Positions 1 through 7,384 of a stretch of DNA of 64,000 nt are shown here, piece after piece. Each line of letters opens with the position of its first letter. Within the stretch, counting starts at the first letter, position 1. A program made the position numbers and the translations under genes. Source of the stretch: Allobosea lupini. GTDB taxonomy: Bacteria; Pseudomonadota; Alphaproteobacteria; Rhizobiales; Beijerinckiaceae. The stretch is taken from positions 1 to 64,000 of the forward strand of contig NZ_FOAN01000004.1 in NCBI RefSeq assembly GCF_900109525.1. The letters run 5' to 3'. The notes below the pieces were generated by a model. The model had not been told where the DNA came from. It searched no databases and was given only the letters and a program-made list of their open reading frames with translations.

Positions 1-302
1 CTCTCAGATTTGATGAGTTTGTTCCGGCATCGCTGCGTATTGACGGAGTCATTGCTTGATGACCCTAAGATCATCAGCGATGGCTCTTGTAAACGCAGCA
101 CACCGAAGTCTCGTTCGACTTAGCCTGAAGCTAAGTCCGCAAGAACTCCGCCGTCCACGTTTCTCTTTCTGTCTTTACTTGTCAAACAGCAAGGCCTCCA
201 GAAACAGCCGCGACCACCGACTAAGTCGGCAGCGAAGCCCAACGTTCCCGTGAAGCGCAGTAGAGCGGCCCCGCCAGCGGCGGCGCCGTCTCGATGGCCG
301 CT
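1..302 (-). other. 16S rRNA operon leader (16S gene begins just outside the left edge)
   Basis: Read on the minus strand, this stretch ends with ctcatcaaatctgagag, the expected run-in to the conserved 16S start (gagagtttgatcctggctcag). The 16S gene should therefore begin at or immediately beyond base 1. The leader also carries the alphaproteobacterial block agaaagagaaacgtggacgg (about 158-177) and a hairpin with arms gacttagc/gctaagtc near 118-138. With the promoter at 303-331 this gives a leader of about 290 nt, probably used for antitermination and RNase III processing. The 16S itself is not in the window, so this is a strong inference from the leader alone. Confidence 0.85.
180..191 (-). 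promoter_or_regulatory. boxA-like antitermination element of the rRNA leader
   Basis: The minus strand reads TGCTGTTTGACA, close to the bacterial rRNA boxA (TGCTCTTTAACA). It is followed by the agaaagagaaacg block. Its place, about 110 nt after the predicted transcription start and before 16S, is where NusB/NusE boxA elements lie in rRNA leaders. Confidence 0.65.
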
Positions 303-331
303 TTATAGGGGGACCCCCGTTCCGCTGTCAA
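303..331 (-). promoter_or_regulatory. sigma70 promoter of the rRNA operon
   Basis: On the minus strand a perfect -35 (TTGACA, bases 331-326) and a -10 of CTATAA (308-303) are separated by exactly 17 bases. Transcription would start near base 296 and run left through the leader into 16S. The G/C run gggggtcccc fills the spacer just before the -10. This is the best-matching housekeeping promoter in the window. Confidence 0.85.
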
Positions 332-595
332 CACACCAGATGAAAGTTTTTCGACAAAAGTGGATCTCGGTCGATAATCCCTGCGTTTTCAATGGCTTAC
401 ATTTTAATCGGCAAATGGAGCCCGGCAAATCGGCCCTGTCGCCAGGCAAATCACCCCGCAGACCCCCCGCTCCATGAGGGAGCCACTCCGTACGATCAGC
501 TCGCCTCGGCCTTGCCCGCCGCTTCTCCTGTGCTCATACCCGATCCTGATGGACCGGCCGGCCCATGCCCCTCCCGTCGCGAAGCGGTTCAAGCG
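332..595. other. Intergenic region upstream of the rRNA promoter and the OCD-family gene
   Basis: This stretch separates the minus-strand rRNA promoter from the plus-strand gene at 596. It has no convincing gene. Its left part is AT-richer than its surroundings and may act as an upstream element for the rRNA promoter. A weak plus-strand promoter is possible: TCGACA at 351-356 and GATAAT at 373-378 with a 16-base spacer. Confidence 0.4.
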
Positions 596-1564
596 ATGAG
601 CAATGACCTCCTCTATCTCTCGCACAAGGACGTGCGGGCTTGTTCCGTCACTCCGCGCGAGGCGCGAGAGGCCGTGCTCGCCGCCTTCCGTGACCATGCC
701 GCCGGACGAAACCGCAGCCTGCCGAAGAGCGCGCTCGCGCTCGGCCCCGGCCACGCCTTTCAGGCGATGACCGCAGCCTCGCAGGCGCAAGCGATCGCCA
801 CGGTAAAATGGGTCGCCTCGGCGCCATCGCAGGGAGGCAGCTCCGTACCGAGCGTGAGCGCACTGATCTGCGTCAGCGATTATGCGACGGGTGCCCCGCT
901 CGCGATCCTCGACGGCGACGAGATCACGCTGGTGCGGACCGCGGCGATGTCGGCGGCTGCCGCCTCGCTGCTCGCCCCGCCCGACGCACGCACGATCGGT
1001 TTCGTCGGCTGCGGCCTGCAGGCCCATGCCCATCTCGCGGCCTTCCACGATCTCTATCCCGGCCTCACGACCACACTGATGCTGAGCCGCAGCCGCAGCT
1101 CGGCCGAGCGCCTGGCGGAAGCTGCAGCAGCGCAGAGCCTCACCACGGAGATCGTCGACGATGCCGACAGGCTGCTCGCCCGCAGCGACATCGTCATCTC
1201 GATGGTTCCGGCGACGCCGGGCCTGCGCCCCTTCCTCGATGCCAGCCGGATGAAGCCTGCGTCCTTTGCTGCGGCGGTCGACACAGGCCGCAGCTGGCTG
1301 CCCGAGGCGCTGCCCGCCTTCGACATCCTCGCAACCGACAGCCTCGCCCAGTCGCAGGCGCCCTATGACGTCGACGGGCAGCCAGTGGCCAGCGTCCGCT
1401 TCGGCCATGACCTTGCCGCGCTCTCGCAGATGCCATTGGCCGATGCCGGAACGAAGCGCTCGCTGTTCTGCTTCCGCGGCTTCGCGCTCGCGGATCTCGC
1501 GCTCGCGCATCTCGTGCTGGAGAAGGCGCGCGCCGGCGGCATCGGGATGCTCCTGCCGCGCTAG
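596..1564 (+). CDS. Ornithine cyclodeaminase / mu-crystallin family protein
   Basis: A 322-residue protein of the OCD/mu-crystallin family. These are NAD(P)-dependent enzymes acting on amino acids or cyclic imines (ornithine cyclodeaminase, alanine dehydrogenase, ketimine reductase). The nucleotide-binding loop is visible mid-protein as TIGFVGCGLQAHAH, and the N-terminal part has the usual catalytic-domain pattern. I chose the ATG at 596 because it starts the conserved fold; the open frame extends to 392, but that extension has no family resemblance. The ribosome binding site is weak (gaagcgg). Length is normal for the family. The substrate cannot be read from sequence. An acetolactate-synthase-like gene follows after 78 bases, so the two may be co-transcribed. 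Confidence 0.8.
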   Translation: MSNDLLYLSHKDVRACSVTPREAREAVLAAFRDHAAGRNRSLPKSALALGPGHAFQAMTAASQAQAIATVKWVASAPSQGGSSVPSVSALICVSDYATGAPLAILDGDEITLVRTAAMSAAAASLLAPPDARTIGFVGCGLQAHAHLAAFHDLYPGLTTTLMLSRSRSSAERLAEAAAAQSLTTEIVDDADRLLARSDIVISMVPATPGLRPFLDASRMKPASFAAAVDTGRSWLPEALPAFDILATDSLAQSQAPYDVDGQPVASVRFGHDLAALSQMPLADAGTKRSLFCFRGFALADLALAHLVLEKARAGGIGMLLPR

Positions 1565-1642
1565 CAACCCTGCCATGCGCCGGCTTTCCCTTCTCGTGCG
1601 GGAAGCCTACCTTTCGCGGTATCGAGGTGTTCCGGATAGGCG

Positions 1643-3304
1643 ATGGCAATGACGAAGGGTTCCGATCTCCTGGTGGCCGCGCTCGAGAACGAGGGCGTCG
1701 ATCGCATCTTCGGCGTTCCCGGCGAGGAAAACCTCGACGTCGTCGAGTCCCTCCGGACCTCGAAGATCGAGCTTGTCCTGACCCGGCACGAGCAGGCGGC
1801 CGCCTTCATGGCGGCGACGCATGGCCGGCTGACCGGGCGTCCCGGCGTCTGCATCGCGACATTGGGGCCCGGCGCGCTCAACTTCTCGACCGGAGCGGCC
1901 TATGCCCATCTCGGCGCCATGCCGATGATCCTGATCACCGGCCAGAAGGCGATCATGAGCGCCAAGCAGGCGCGGTTCCAGATCGTCGATGTCGTCGCCT
2001 CGATGAAGCCGCTGACCAAGATGACCCGGCAGATCGTCAGCGCCGCCAGCATCCCGGCGGTGGTGCGCGACGCCTTCCGCGTCGCGATGGAGGAACGGCC
2101 CGGCCCGGTGCATCTCGAACTGCCGGAAGACATCGCCGGCGAGGAGGTCGCCGACGTGCCGCTGATCCCGGTGCATCCGCTGGAGCACCCCGTGGCTCAT
2201 CCCAAGGCGATCGCCCGCGCGTCCGAGATGATCCTCGCTGCCAAGCGGCCTCTGGTGATGATCGGCGCCGCCGGCAACCGGCCGCGGCTGGTCGAGCCGC
2301 TCTCCGATTTCGTGCGGCGGGTGAAGCTGCCCTTCTTCAACACCCAGATGGGCAAGGGCGCCGTCACTGGCGGCTCGAACCTCTATGTCGGCACTGCCGC
2401 CCTGTCCGAGGGCGACTATGTCCACCAGGCGGTCGACCGGGCCGACCTGATCATCGCGATCGGCCACGACACGGTCGAGAAGCCGCCCTTCCTGATGAAG
2501 AGCGCCGGCGGGCCGAAGGTGATCCATGTCGGCTACCAGTCGGCGACGGTCGAGCAGGTCTACCACCCCGATGCCGAGGTGATCGGCGATATCGGCGCGA
2601 CCGTCACGGCGTTGGCGGAGCAGCTGGGCGGCCAGGTCGAAGCCGATCCGATCATGCTGGAGCTGCGCCAGAAGATCCTCGCGCATCTCAACGACCGCTC
2701 CGAGGAGGATCGCTTCCCGATCACGCCGCAGCGCATCGTCCACGACATCCGCGCCGTGATGCCGGAGGACGGCATGGTCTGCCTCGACAACGGCATGTAC
2801 AAGATCTGGTTCGCGCGCAATTACCGCACCCATGTCGCCAACACGCTGCTGCTCGACAATGCGCTGGCGACGATGGGCGCCGGCCTGCCCTCGGCGATGA
2901 TGGCGGCGATGCTGCATCCCAAGCGCCGGGTCATGGCGGTCTGCGGCGACGGCGGCTTCATGATGAACAGCCAGGAGATGGAGACCGCCGTCCGGCTCGG
3001 CCTCAACCTCGTCGTCGTCATCCTCAACGACAGCGCCTACGGCATGATCCGCTGGAAGCAGGCGGTCGACGGCTTCGCCGATTACGGGATGAGCTTCGGC
3101 AATCCCGATTTCGTCGCCTATGCCAAGGCCTATGGCGCCAAGGGCTCGCGCGTTGGCTCGGCCGCCGAGCTGGTGCCGACGCTGGAGGCGGCCTTCGAGG
3201 GCGGCGGCGTCCATCTCGTCGAGGTGCCGATCGACTATTCCGAGAACACCCGTGTGCTCGTCGAGGAGCTGCGCAACAAGACGCCGGATATCGAGCTTGC
3301 CTGA
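1643..3304 (+). CDS. Thiamine-diphosphate enzyme, acetolactate synthase large-subunit-like
   Basis: A 553-residue ThDP enzyme with the three-domain acetolactate synthase layout. The catalytic glutamate lies in LTRHEQAA near residue 50, and the ThDP/Mg motif starts with GDG at 435-437 and ends with NDSAYG about 25 residues later. It most resembles stand-alone catabolic or orphan acetolactate-synthase-like proteins: no regulatory small subunit follows. The next gene is an aldehyde dehydrogenase, so a carboligase or 2-oxoacid decarboxylase making an aldehyde is an alternative to acetolactate synthesis. The start is ATG at 1643, or the second ATG at 1649. Confidence 0.85.
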   Translation: MAMTKGSDLLVAALENEGVDRIFGVPGEENLDVVESLRTSKIELVLTRHEQAAAFMAATHGRLTGRPGVCIATLGPGALNFSTGAAYAHLGAMPMILITGQKAIMSAKQARFQIVDVVASMKPLTKMTRQIVSAASIPAVVRDAFRVAMEERPGPVHLELPEDIAGEEVADVPLIPVHPLEHPVAHPKAIARASEMILAAKRPLVMIGAAGNRPRLVEPLSDFVRRVKLPFFNTQMGKGAVTGGSNLYVGTAALSEGDYVHQAVDRADLIIAIGHDTVEKPPFLMKSAGGPKVIHVGYQSATVEQVYHPDAEVIGDIGATVTALAEQLGGQVEADPIMLELRQKILAHLNDRSEEDRFPITPQRIVHDIRAVMPEDGMVCLDNGMYKIWFARNYRTHVANTLLLDNALATMGAGLPSAMMAAMLHPKRRVMAVCGDGGFMMNSQEMETAVRLGLNLVVVILNDSAYGMIRWKQAVDGFADYGMSFGNPDFVAYAKAYGAKGSRVGSAAELVPTLEAAFEGGGVHLVEVPIDYSENTRVLVEELRNKTPDIELA

Positions 3305-3334
3305 GCCAATCTGCTGCGCTCGCAGGAAAGACTC

Positions 3335-3443
3335 GGGTCATCCCGGACGGAGCGCAGCGGAAATCCGGGATCCATGCCTGAGCCTTTCCGAATGAGGTTC
3401 AGGCAGGGGTCCCGGATCTCTATCCGGTCACCTGGGACGACCC
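3335..3443. repeat. REP-like nested palindrome, copy A
   Basis: About 109 bases. The outer arms are gggtcatcccgg and a degenerate ctgggacgaccc; inner arms are atccgggatcca and ggtcccggat. Related copies lie at 18196-18302 and 59987-60098. The three share the outer ends, a purine-rich gaagcg(g) segment and length, but differ in the loop. It sits between the acetolactate-synthase-like and aldehyde dehydrogenase genes. Confidence 0.75.
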
Positions 3444-3509
3444 GCACTTGTTTCTAGCTTTGGGCGTCCCGTCCAGGCCGCCGGTATGGAAACCACCGAG
3501 GAGACGACG

Positions 3510-4892
3510 ATGCTGACAGTGGTCCAGGCCTATGATCGCGCGCCGATCGAGGCGATCGCCACCGACGATGCGGCGGCGCTCGAAGCCAAATTGCAGGCGG
3601 CCGAGACGGTCTTCCGCGATCGCGACAACTGGCTGAAACCGCATGAGCGGATCGCGATCCTGCGCAAGCTCGCCGAGCTCCTGTCGGCCAAGCGCGACCA
3701 TTTCGCCCGCCAGATCGCGCGAGAAGGCGGCAAGCCGCTGACCGATGCGATCATCGAGACGACCCGCGCCATCGACGGCGTCCACAACGCCGCCGACGAA
3801 CTGCGCAACTTCGCCGGGCGCGAGATCCCGATGGGGCTGACGCCGGCCGCTGCCGGGCGCTGGGCCTTCACCACCAGGGAGCCGATCGGCATCGTCGCGG
3901 CGATCTCGGCCTTCAACCACCCGCTCAACCTGATCGTGCACCAGGTCGCACCGGCGATCGCCACCGGTTGCCCGGTGATCATCAAGCCGGCGAGCACGAC
4001 GCCGCTCTGCTGCCGCGATTTCGTCGCGCTGGTGCACGAGGCCGGCCTCCCGGAGGCCTGGTGCCAGATGTTCCTGCCGGAGAGCAACGAGCTCGCCGAG
4101 AAGCTCGTGACCGACCGGCGCGTCGCCTTCCTCAGCTTCATCGGCTCGGCCAAAGTCGGCTGGTCGCTGCATGCCAAGCTGGCGCATGGCGCGCGCTCGG
4201 CTCTGGAGCATGGCGGGGCGGCGCCGGCCATCGTCGACCGCAGTGCCGATCTCGAGCGGATCATCGAGCCGCTGGTCAAGGGCGGCTACTACCATGCCGG
4301 CCAGGTCTGCGTGTCGACGCAGCGCATCTACGTGCATGAGGAGATCGCCGACGCCTTCACCGAGCGGCTGGTGGCACGCGTCGCCAAATTGCGCACCGGC
4401 GATCCCGCGCTGAAGGAGACCGAGGTCGGCCCGCTGATCCTGCCCAGGGAGGCAGATAGGGTCGCAAGCTGGATCGACGAGGCCGTCAAGGGTGGAGCGA
4501 AGCTTGCGCTCGGCGGCAAACGGCTGTCGGAGACGACGCTGGAACCGGCGGTGCTGCTCGACCCGGCCGCCGACGCCAAGGTCTCGCAGCTCGAGGTCTT
4601 CGGCCCGCTGGTCTGCGTCTACCGCTACAGCAAGCTCGACGAGGCCATTGCTCGGGCCAATTCGCTCAACGTCGCCTTCCAGGCCAGCGTCTTCGCACAA
4701 GACATCGACGTTGCGCTGCACGCCGCCGAGCGGCTCGACGCCTCGGCGGTGATGGTCAACGACCCCACCGCCTTCCGCACCGACTGGATGCCCTTCGCCG
4801 GCCGCAAGGAATCCGGCTACGGCACCGGTGGCATCCCCTACACCATGCGCGACATGACGCAGGAGAAGATGATCCTGCTGAACCGGCGTTGA
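3510..4892 (+). CDS. NAD(P)-dependent aldehyde dehydrogenase
   Basis: A 460-residue aldehyde dehydrogenase superfamily enzyme that oxidises an aldehyde to its acid. The conserved asparagine lies in ISAFNHP, the general-base glutamate in LEHGGAAP, and the catalytic cysteine in GQVCVSTQR. I chose the ATG at 3510 because GAGGAG stands six bases before it; the ATG at 3486 lacks such a site. It resembles lactaldehyde or phosphonoacetaldehyde dehydrogenase types more than betaine aldehyde dehydrogenases, but the substrate is unknown. It may use the product of the upstream ThDP enzyme. A hairpin terminator follows the stop codon. Confidence 0.87.
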   Translation: MLTVVQAYDRAPIEAIATDDAAALEAKLQAAETVFRDRDNWLKPHERIAILRKLAELLSAKRDHFARQIAREGGKPLTDAIIETTRAIDGVHNAADELRNFAGREIPMGLTPAAAGRWAFTTREPIGIVAAISAFNHPLNLIVHQVAPAIATGCPVIIKPASTTPLCCRDFVALVHEAGLPEAWCQMFLPESNELAEKLVTDRRVAFLSFIGSAKVGWSLHAKLAHGARSALEHGGAAPAIVDRSADLERIIEPLVKGGYYHAGQVCVSTQRIYVHEEIADAFTERLVARVAKLRTGDPALKETEVGPLILPREADRVASWIDEAVKGGAKLALGGKRLSETTLEPAVLLDPAADAKVSQLEVFGPLVCVYRYSKLDEAIARANSLNVAFQASVFAQDIDVALHAAERLDASAVMVNDPTAFRTDWMPFAGRKESGYGTGGIPYTMRDMTQEKMILLNRR

Positions 4893-4914
4893 GGCGGCTT
4901 TTTTCCTGCCGCCT
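4892..4914 (+). terminator. Hairpin terminator after the aldehyde dehydrogenase
   Basis: A seven-base stem AGGCGGC/GCCGCCT encloses a T-rich nine-base loop and is followed by ttccc. It begins at the stop codon. The T run is in the loop rather than after the stem, so termination may be partial. Confidence 0.5.
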
Positions 4915-4920
4915 TTCCCT

Positions 4921-5040
4921 CAGCCCTCGTCCTGAGGAGCAGCCACAGGCTGGGTCTCGAAGGATGCTCCAGATGCTTCCCGAGTCTCCTGAAGCATCCT
5001 TCGAGACGGCCGCGATGCGGCGTCCTCAGGATGAGGGCTG
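4921..5040. repeat. Intergenic palindromic repeat (tcctgagga family)
   Basis: About 120 bases with outer arms cagccctcgtcctgagg and cctcaggatgagggctg. The inner arms ggtctcgaaggatgc and gcatccttcgagac pair as well. The motif is of a kind widely seen between genes in alphaproteobacteria. It lies between two convergent genes. Confidence 0.7.
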
Positions 5041-5060
5041 ACGTGGTTTGAAGTGGAGTT

Positions 5061-5684
5061 TCAGCGCTTCAGCAGCAGCCTGACCTTCGCCAGCGCCGAG
5101 TCCTGTTCCTCGTGATAATCGATCAGGCTGCGGAAGCGCCCCTCCGCGTCCATCAGATAGACCGATGCGGTGTGGTCCATGGTATAGCCCTCCGCCGTCG
5201 GGATGCGCCTGGCATAGGCCTTGTAGGCCTTCAGTGCCGCATCGACCTCGGCCTGCGTGCCCGAGAGCCCGACGATGCGCGGATCGAAGGATTGCAGATA
5301 GAGCGAAAGCTGCGCCGGCGTGTCGCGCTCGGGATCGACCGAGACGAACAGCACGTTGAGCCTGTCGGCATCGGCGCCGAGCTTGCCGAGCAGAGTTGTG
5401 AGCTCGAACAGCGTGGTCGGGCAGACCTCGGGACAATGGGTGAAGCCGAAGAAGACCAGCGTCGGCTTGCCGAGATAATCGGCCTGCGAGACCTTGCGGC
5501 CGGTATGGTCGGTCGAGGTGAAGGGACCGCCGACATCGGCCAGCGGGGTCGATACGGACCCGCCCGAGCTCGGCCGGCCGGGTCCGTCGACCCGCCACCA
5601 GCCGAGCGTGATCGCGGCGGCGGCGAAGGCGACGATGACGACAGCGCCCCAGGCGCCATAACGAATGATCTTGAGGATCGGCAT
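5061..5684 (-). CDS. SCO1/SenC family copper chaperone or thiol-disulfide protein
   Basis: A 207-residue membrane-anchored SCO protein. SCO proteins deliver copper to the CuA site of cytochrome oxidase or act as thiol reductants in the periplasm. An N-terminal membrane segment (residues about 11-30) is followed by a thioredoxin fold with the CPEVC motif at C84 and C88 and a downstream copper-ligand histidine in TMDHTAS. The ATG at 5684 is preferred; a TTG at 5720 overlaps the upstream stop and would add 12 residues. The upstream L,D-transpeptidase gene ends at 5717, so the two are probably co-transcribed. No cytochrome oxidase genes are nearby. Confidence 0.85.
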   Translation of the reverse strand: MPILKIIRYGAWGAVVIVAFAAAAITLGWWRVDGPGRPSSGGSVSTPLADVGGPFTSTDHTGRKVSQADYLGKPTLVFFGFTHCPEVCPTTLFELTTLLGKLGADADRLNVLFVSVDPERDTPAQLSLYLQSFDPRIVGLSGTQAEVDAALKAYKAYARRIPTAEGYTMDHTASVYLMDAEGRFRSLIDYHEEQDSALAKVRLLLKR

Positions 5685-5716
5685 GCGCCTTTGTCTGGCC
5701 GCCAGCCTCGCCGGCG

Positions 5717-6778
5717 TCAACGCGGCGAAATCGACCCGGTCGCCGTTGCCTGCTGCGGCTCATCATCGCCGCTACCACCATAAGGATCGGCCAGCGCCGC
5801 CTGCGGCGCGCTGATCTCGACCTTGCCGGCGACAATGGTCTGCATCCGCTCCGGCCCGATGGTGCGCAGGAGCTTGCGGAAGCTCTGATGCATGCCGCCA
5901 TCCATCAGCGCATGGCTCATCGCCGGCAGGCTGCCGGTGAGCTCGGCGAGGCGCGCCTCGTCGCGGGCGCTGCGCGCGGAGACCAGCGAGGCGACCTCCG
6001 GATCGGTCTCATAGGCCGGGCACGGCGCACCGGGGACGAAGGCCGAGGCATCGCCCGCCGGATTGAAGACATAGCGGCCGCCGCAGGTCGCGAGCTTCGG
6101 TGGCTGCCGCGTCGCCTCGAAATGATCCGAGCCTTCCTTGAGATTGCGCCAGAAGGCGATGTTCGGATTGCCGCGATGGCGGGCCAGGTTCTCCGGCGTC
6201 ATCCGGAAGGGGAAGGCCTGGACCTGGAAGCTGCGCTGCCCGCCGGCAAAAGCCTCGCGCGCGAGACCATAGAGTTCCGTCACGCCGTCATCGGTCATGG
6301 CGTAGCAGCCGGCCGAGGTGCAGGCGCCGTGGATCATCAGGGCCGAGCCGGTATAGCCCTGCGCCTTCTCCAGCGCGTTCGGGTAGCCGAGATTATAGGA
6401 GAGGTAATACGCCGATTTCGGATTCATCAGCTCGGGCGTTACCATATAGAAGCCCTCCGGCGCCTGCCGGTCGCCCTCGCGCTTCTTCGGCCCGAGCTGG
6501 CCGGACCAGCGGCACATCGGATAGGTCTTGAGCAGGGCATATTGGCCGGAGCGATCGCGCTTCCAGACCTCGAGCTCGCTCTCCTTCTTGTAGAGGCGCA
6601 CGACGATCGGGTCGGCCTGGCTCATGCCCTTCGCCGACATCTGCGAGACAAGCGCCGCCGGCAGCGGCTGGTTGCCGCGGCCGTCGCCGTCCACCCCGAC
6701 GCAGGACGAGAGGGCGATGGCGGCGGCACCGAGCAGCGCGAAGCGCCGGAGACGCTGGACTATAGAGCGATCGGACAT
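5717..6778 (-). CDS. L,D-transpeptidase family lipoprotein
   Basis: A 353-residue exported protein with a YkuD-type L,D-transpeptidase domain, which cross-links peptidoglycan or attaches proteins to it. The N-terminus has a lipobox (LSSC, Cys26), pointing to a lipid anchor. The catalytic motif HGACTSAGC (His150 to Cys158) fits the family pattern with Cys158 as nucleophile. The C-terminal 150 residues have no domain I recognise and end in a low-complexity tail. It lies between lspA, whose product would process its lipoprotein signal, and the SCO gene, all on the minus strand. Confidence 0.82.
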   Translation of the reverse strand: MSDRSIVQRLRRFALLGAAAIALSSCVGVDGDGRGNQPLPAALVSQMSAKGMSQADPIVVRLYKKESELEVWKRDRSGQYALLKTYPMCRWSGQLGPKKREGDRQAPEGFYMVTPELMNPKSAYYLSYNLGYPNALEKAQGYTGSALMIHGACTSAGCYAMTDDGVTELYGLAREAFAGGQRSFQVQAFPFRMTPENLARHRGNPNIAFWRNLKEGSDHFEATRQPPKLATCGGRYVFNPAGDASAFVPGAPCPAYETDPEVASLVSARSARDEARLAELTGSLPAMSHALMDGGMHQSFRKLLRTIGPERMQTIVAGKVEISAPQAALADPYGGSGDDEPQQATATGSISPR

Positions 6779-6786
6779 GGCTAAAA

Positions 6787-7320
6787 TTATCGGCGTCTGG
6801 CGCTAACGACTCGTGAACAAGACCGATTCTTGCGCGCGGCGCGGGGTCGCTCCCTGCTCGGCAACGCCGCCAGCAGCATCAGCACCACGCCCAAGGTCAA
6901 TGCGATGTCGGCACCGTTGAAGGTCGGCCAGTGCCAGTCGCCCCAATGCAGATCGAGGAAATCGGTGACCGCACCCTGGCGCCAGCGATCGATCGCATTG
7001 CCGAAGGCCCCGCCCGCCATCAGCGAGAGGCCGATGCGTTCGAGCCGATGCCCGGCGAGCGCCGCCCAGGCCAGCAGGCCGAAGCCGGCCGCGAACTTGA
7101 ACAGTCCGAGCAGGCCGGGCCAGGCTTCGAGCATCTCGCGGAACAGGCCGAAGCTGACGCCGGTATTGAAGCCGAGGCGCAGGTTGAGGAAGGGCGTCAG
7201 CGCGACCGGCTCCGGTGGATTGAGCACGATCTCCAGCATCAGCCATTTGCTGGCCTGATCGAGCCCGGCGGCGGCAAGAGCGATTGCAGCAACATAGGCA
7301 AGTCTGTGCGGCCAGGTCAT
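6787..7320 (-). CDS. lspA: Signal peptidase II (prolipoprotein signal peptidase)
   Basis: A 177-residue inner-membrane aspartyl protease that cleaves lipoprotein signal peptides. The two catalytic aspartates are in GGAFGNAIDR (Asp111) and TFNGADIA (Asp138), and the NTGVSFG motif is at residues 52-58. Hydrophobicity fits four membrane segments. I start at the ATG at 7320; the frame is open to 7494, but that part shadows the ATPase gene. It follows the metal ATPase gene by 64 bases on the same strand, as in lead/cadmium resistance operons (pbrA with pbrC). It may therefore be a dedicated second copy rather than the housekeeping lspA. The C-terminus is unusually basic. Confidence 0.9.
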   Translation of the reverse strand: MTWPHRLAYVAAIALAAAGLDQASKWLMLEIVLNPPEPVALTPFLNLRLGFNTGVSFGLFREMLEAWPGLLGLFKFAAGFGLLAWAALAGHRLERIGLSLMAGGAFGNAIDRWRQGAVTDFLDLHWGDWHWPTFNGADIALTLGVVLMLLAALPSRERPRAARKNRSCSRVVSARRR

Positions 7321-7384
7321 GCGGCACCTTCGGCCGCGACGAGGCGGAAGAGCGCGCTCTCCATGCCGGACATGGATCGCTCTT

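Noticed and set aside
1607..3214. 535-codon frame antisense to the acetolactate-synthase-like gene
   Set aside because: Asp/Arg/His-rich shadow of a well-supported gene.
5685..5720. TTG start for the SCO gene at 5720
   Set aside because: It would add 12 basic residues before the membrane anchor; the ATG at 5684 gives a normal N-terminus. Not fully excluded.
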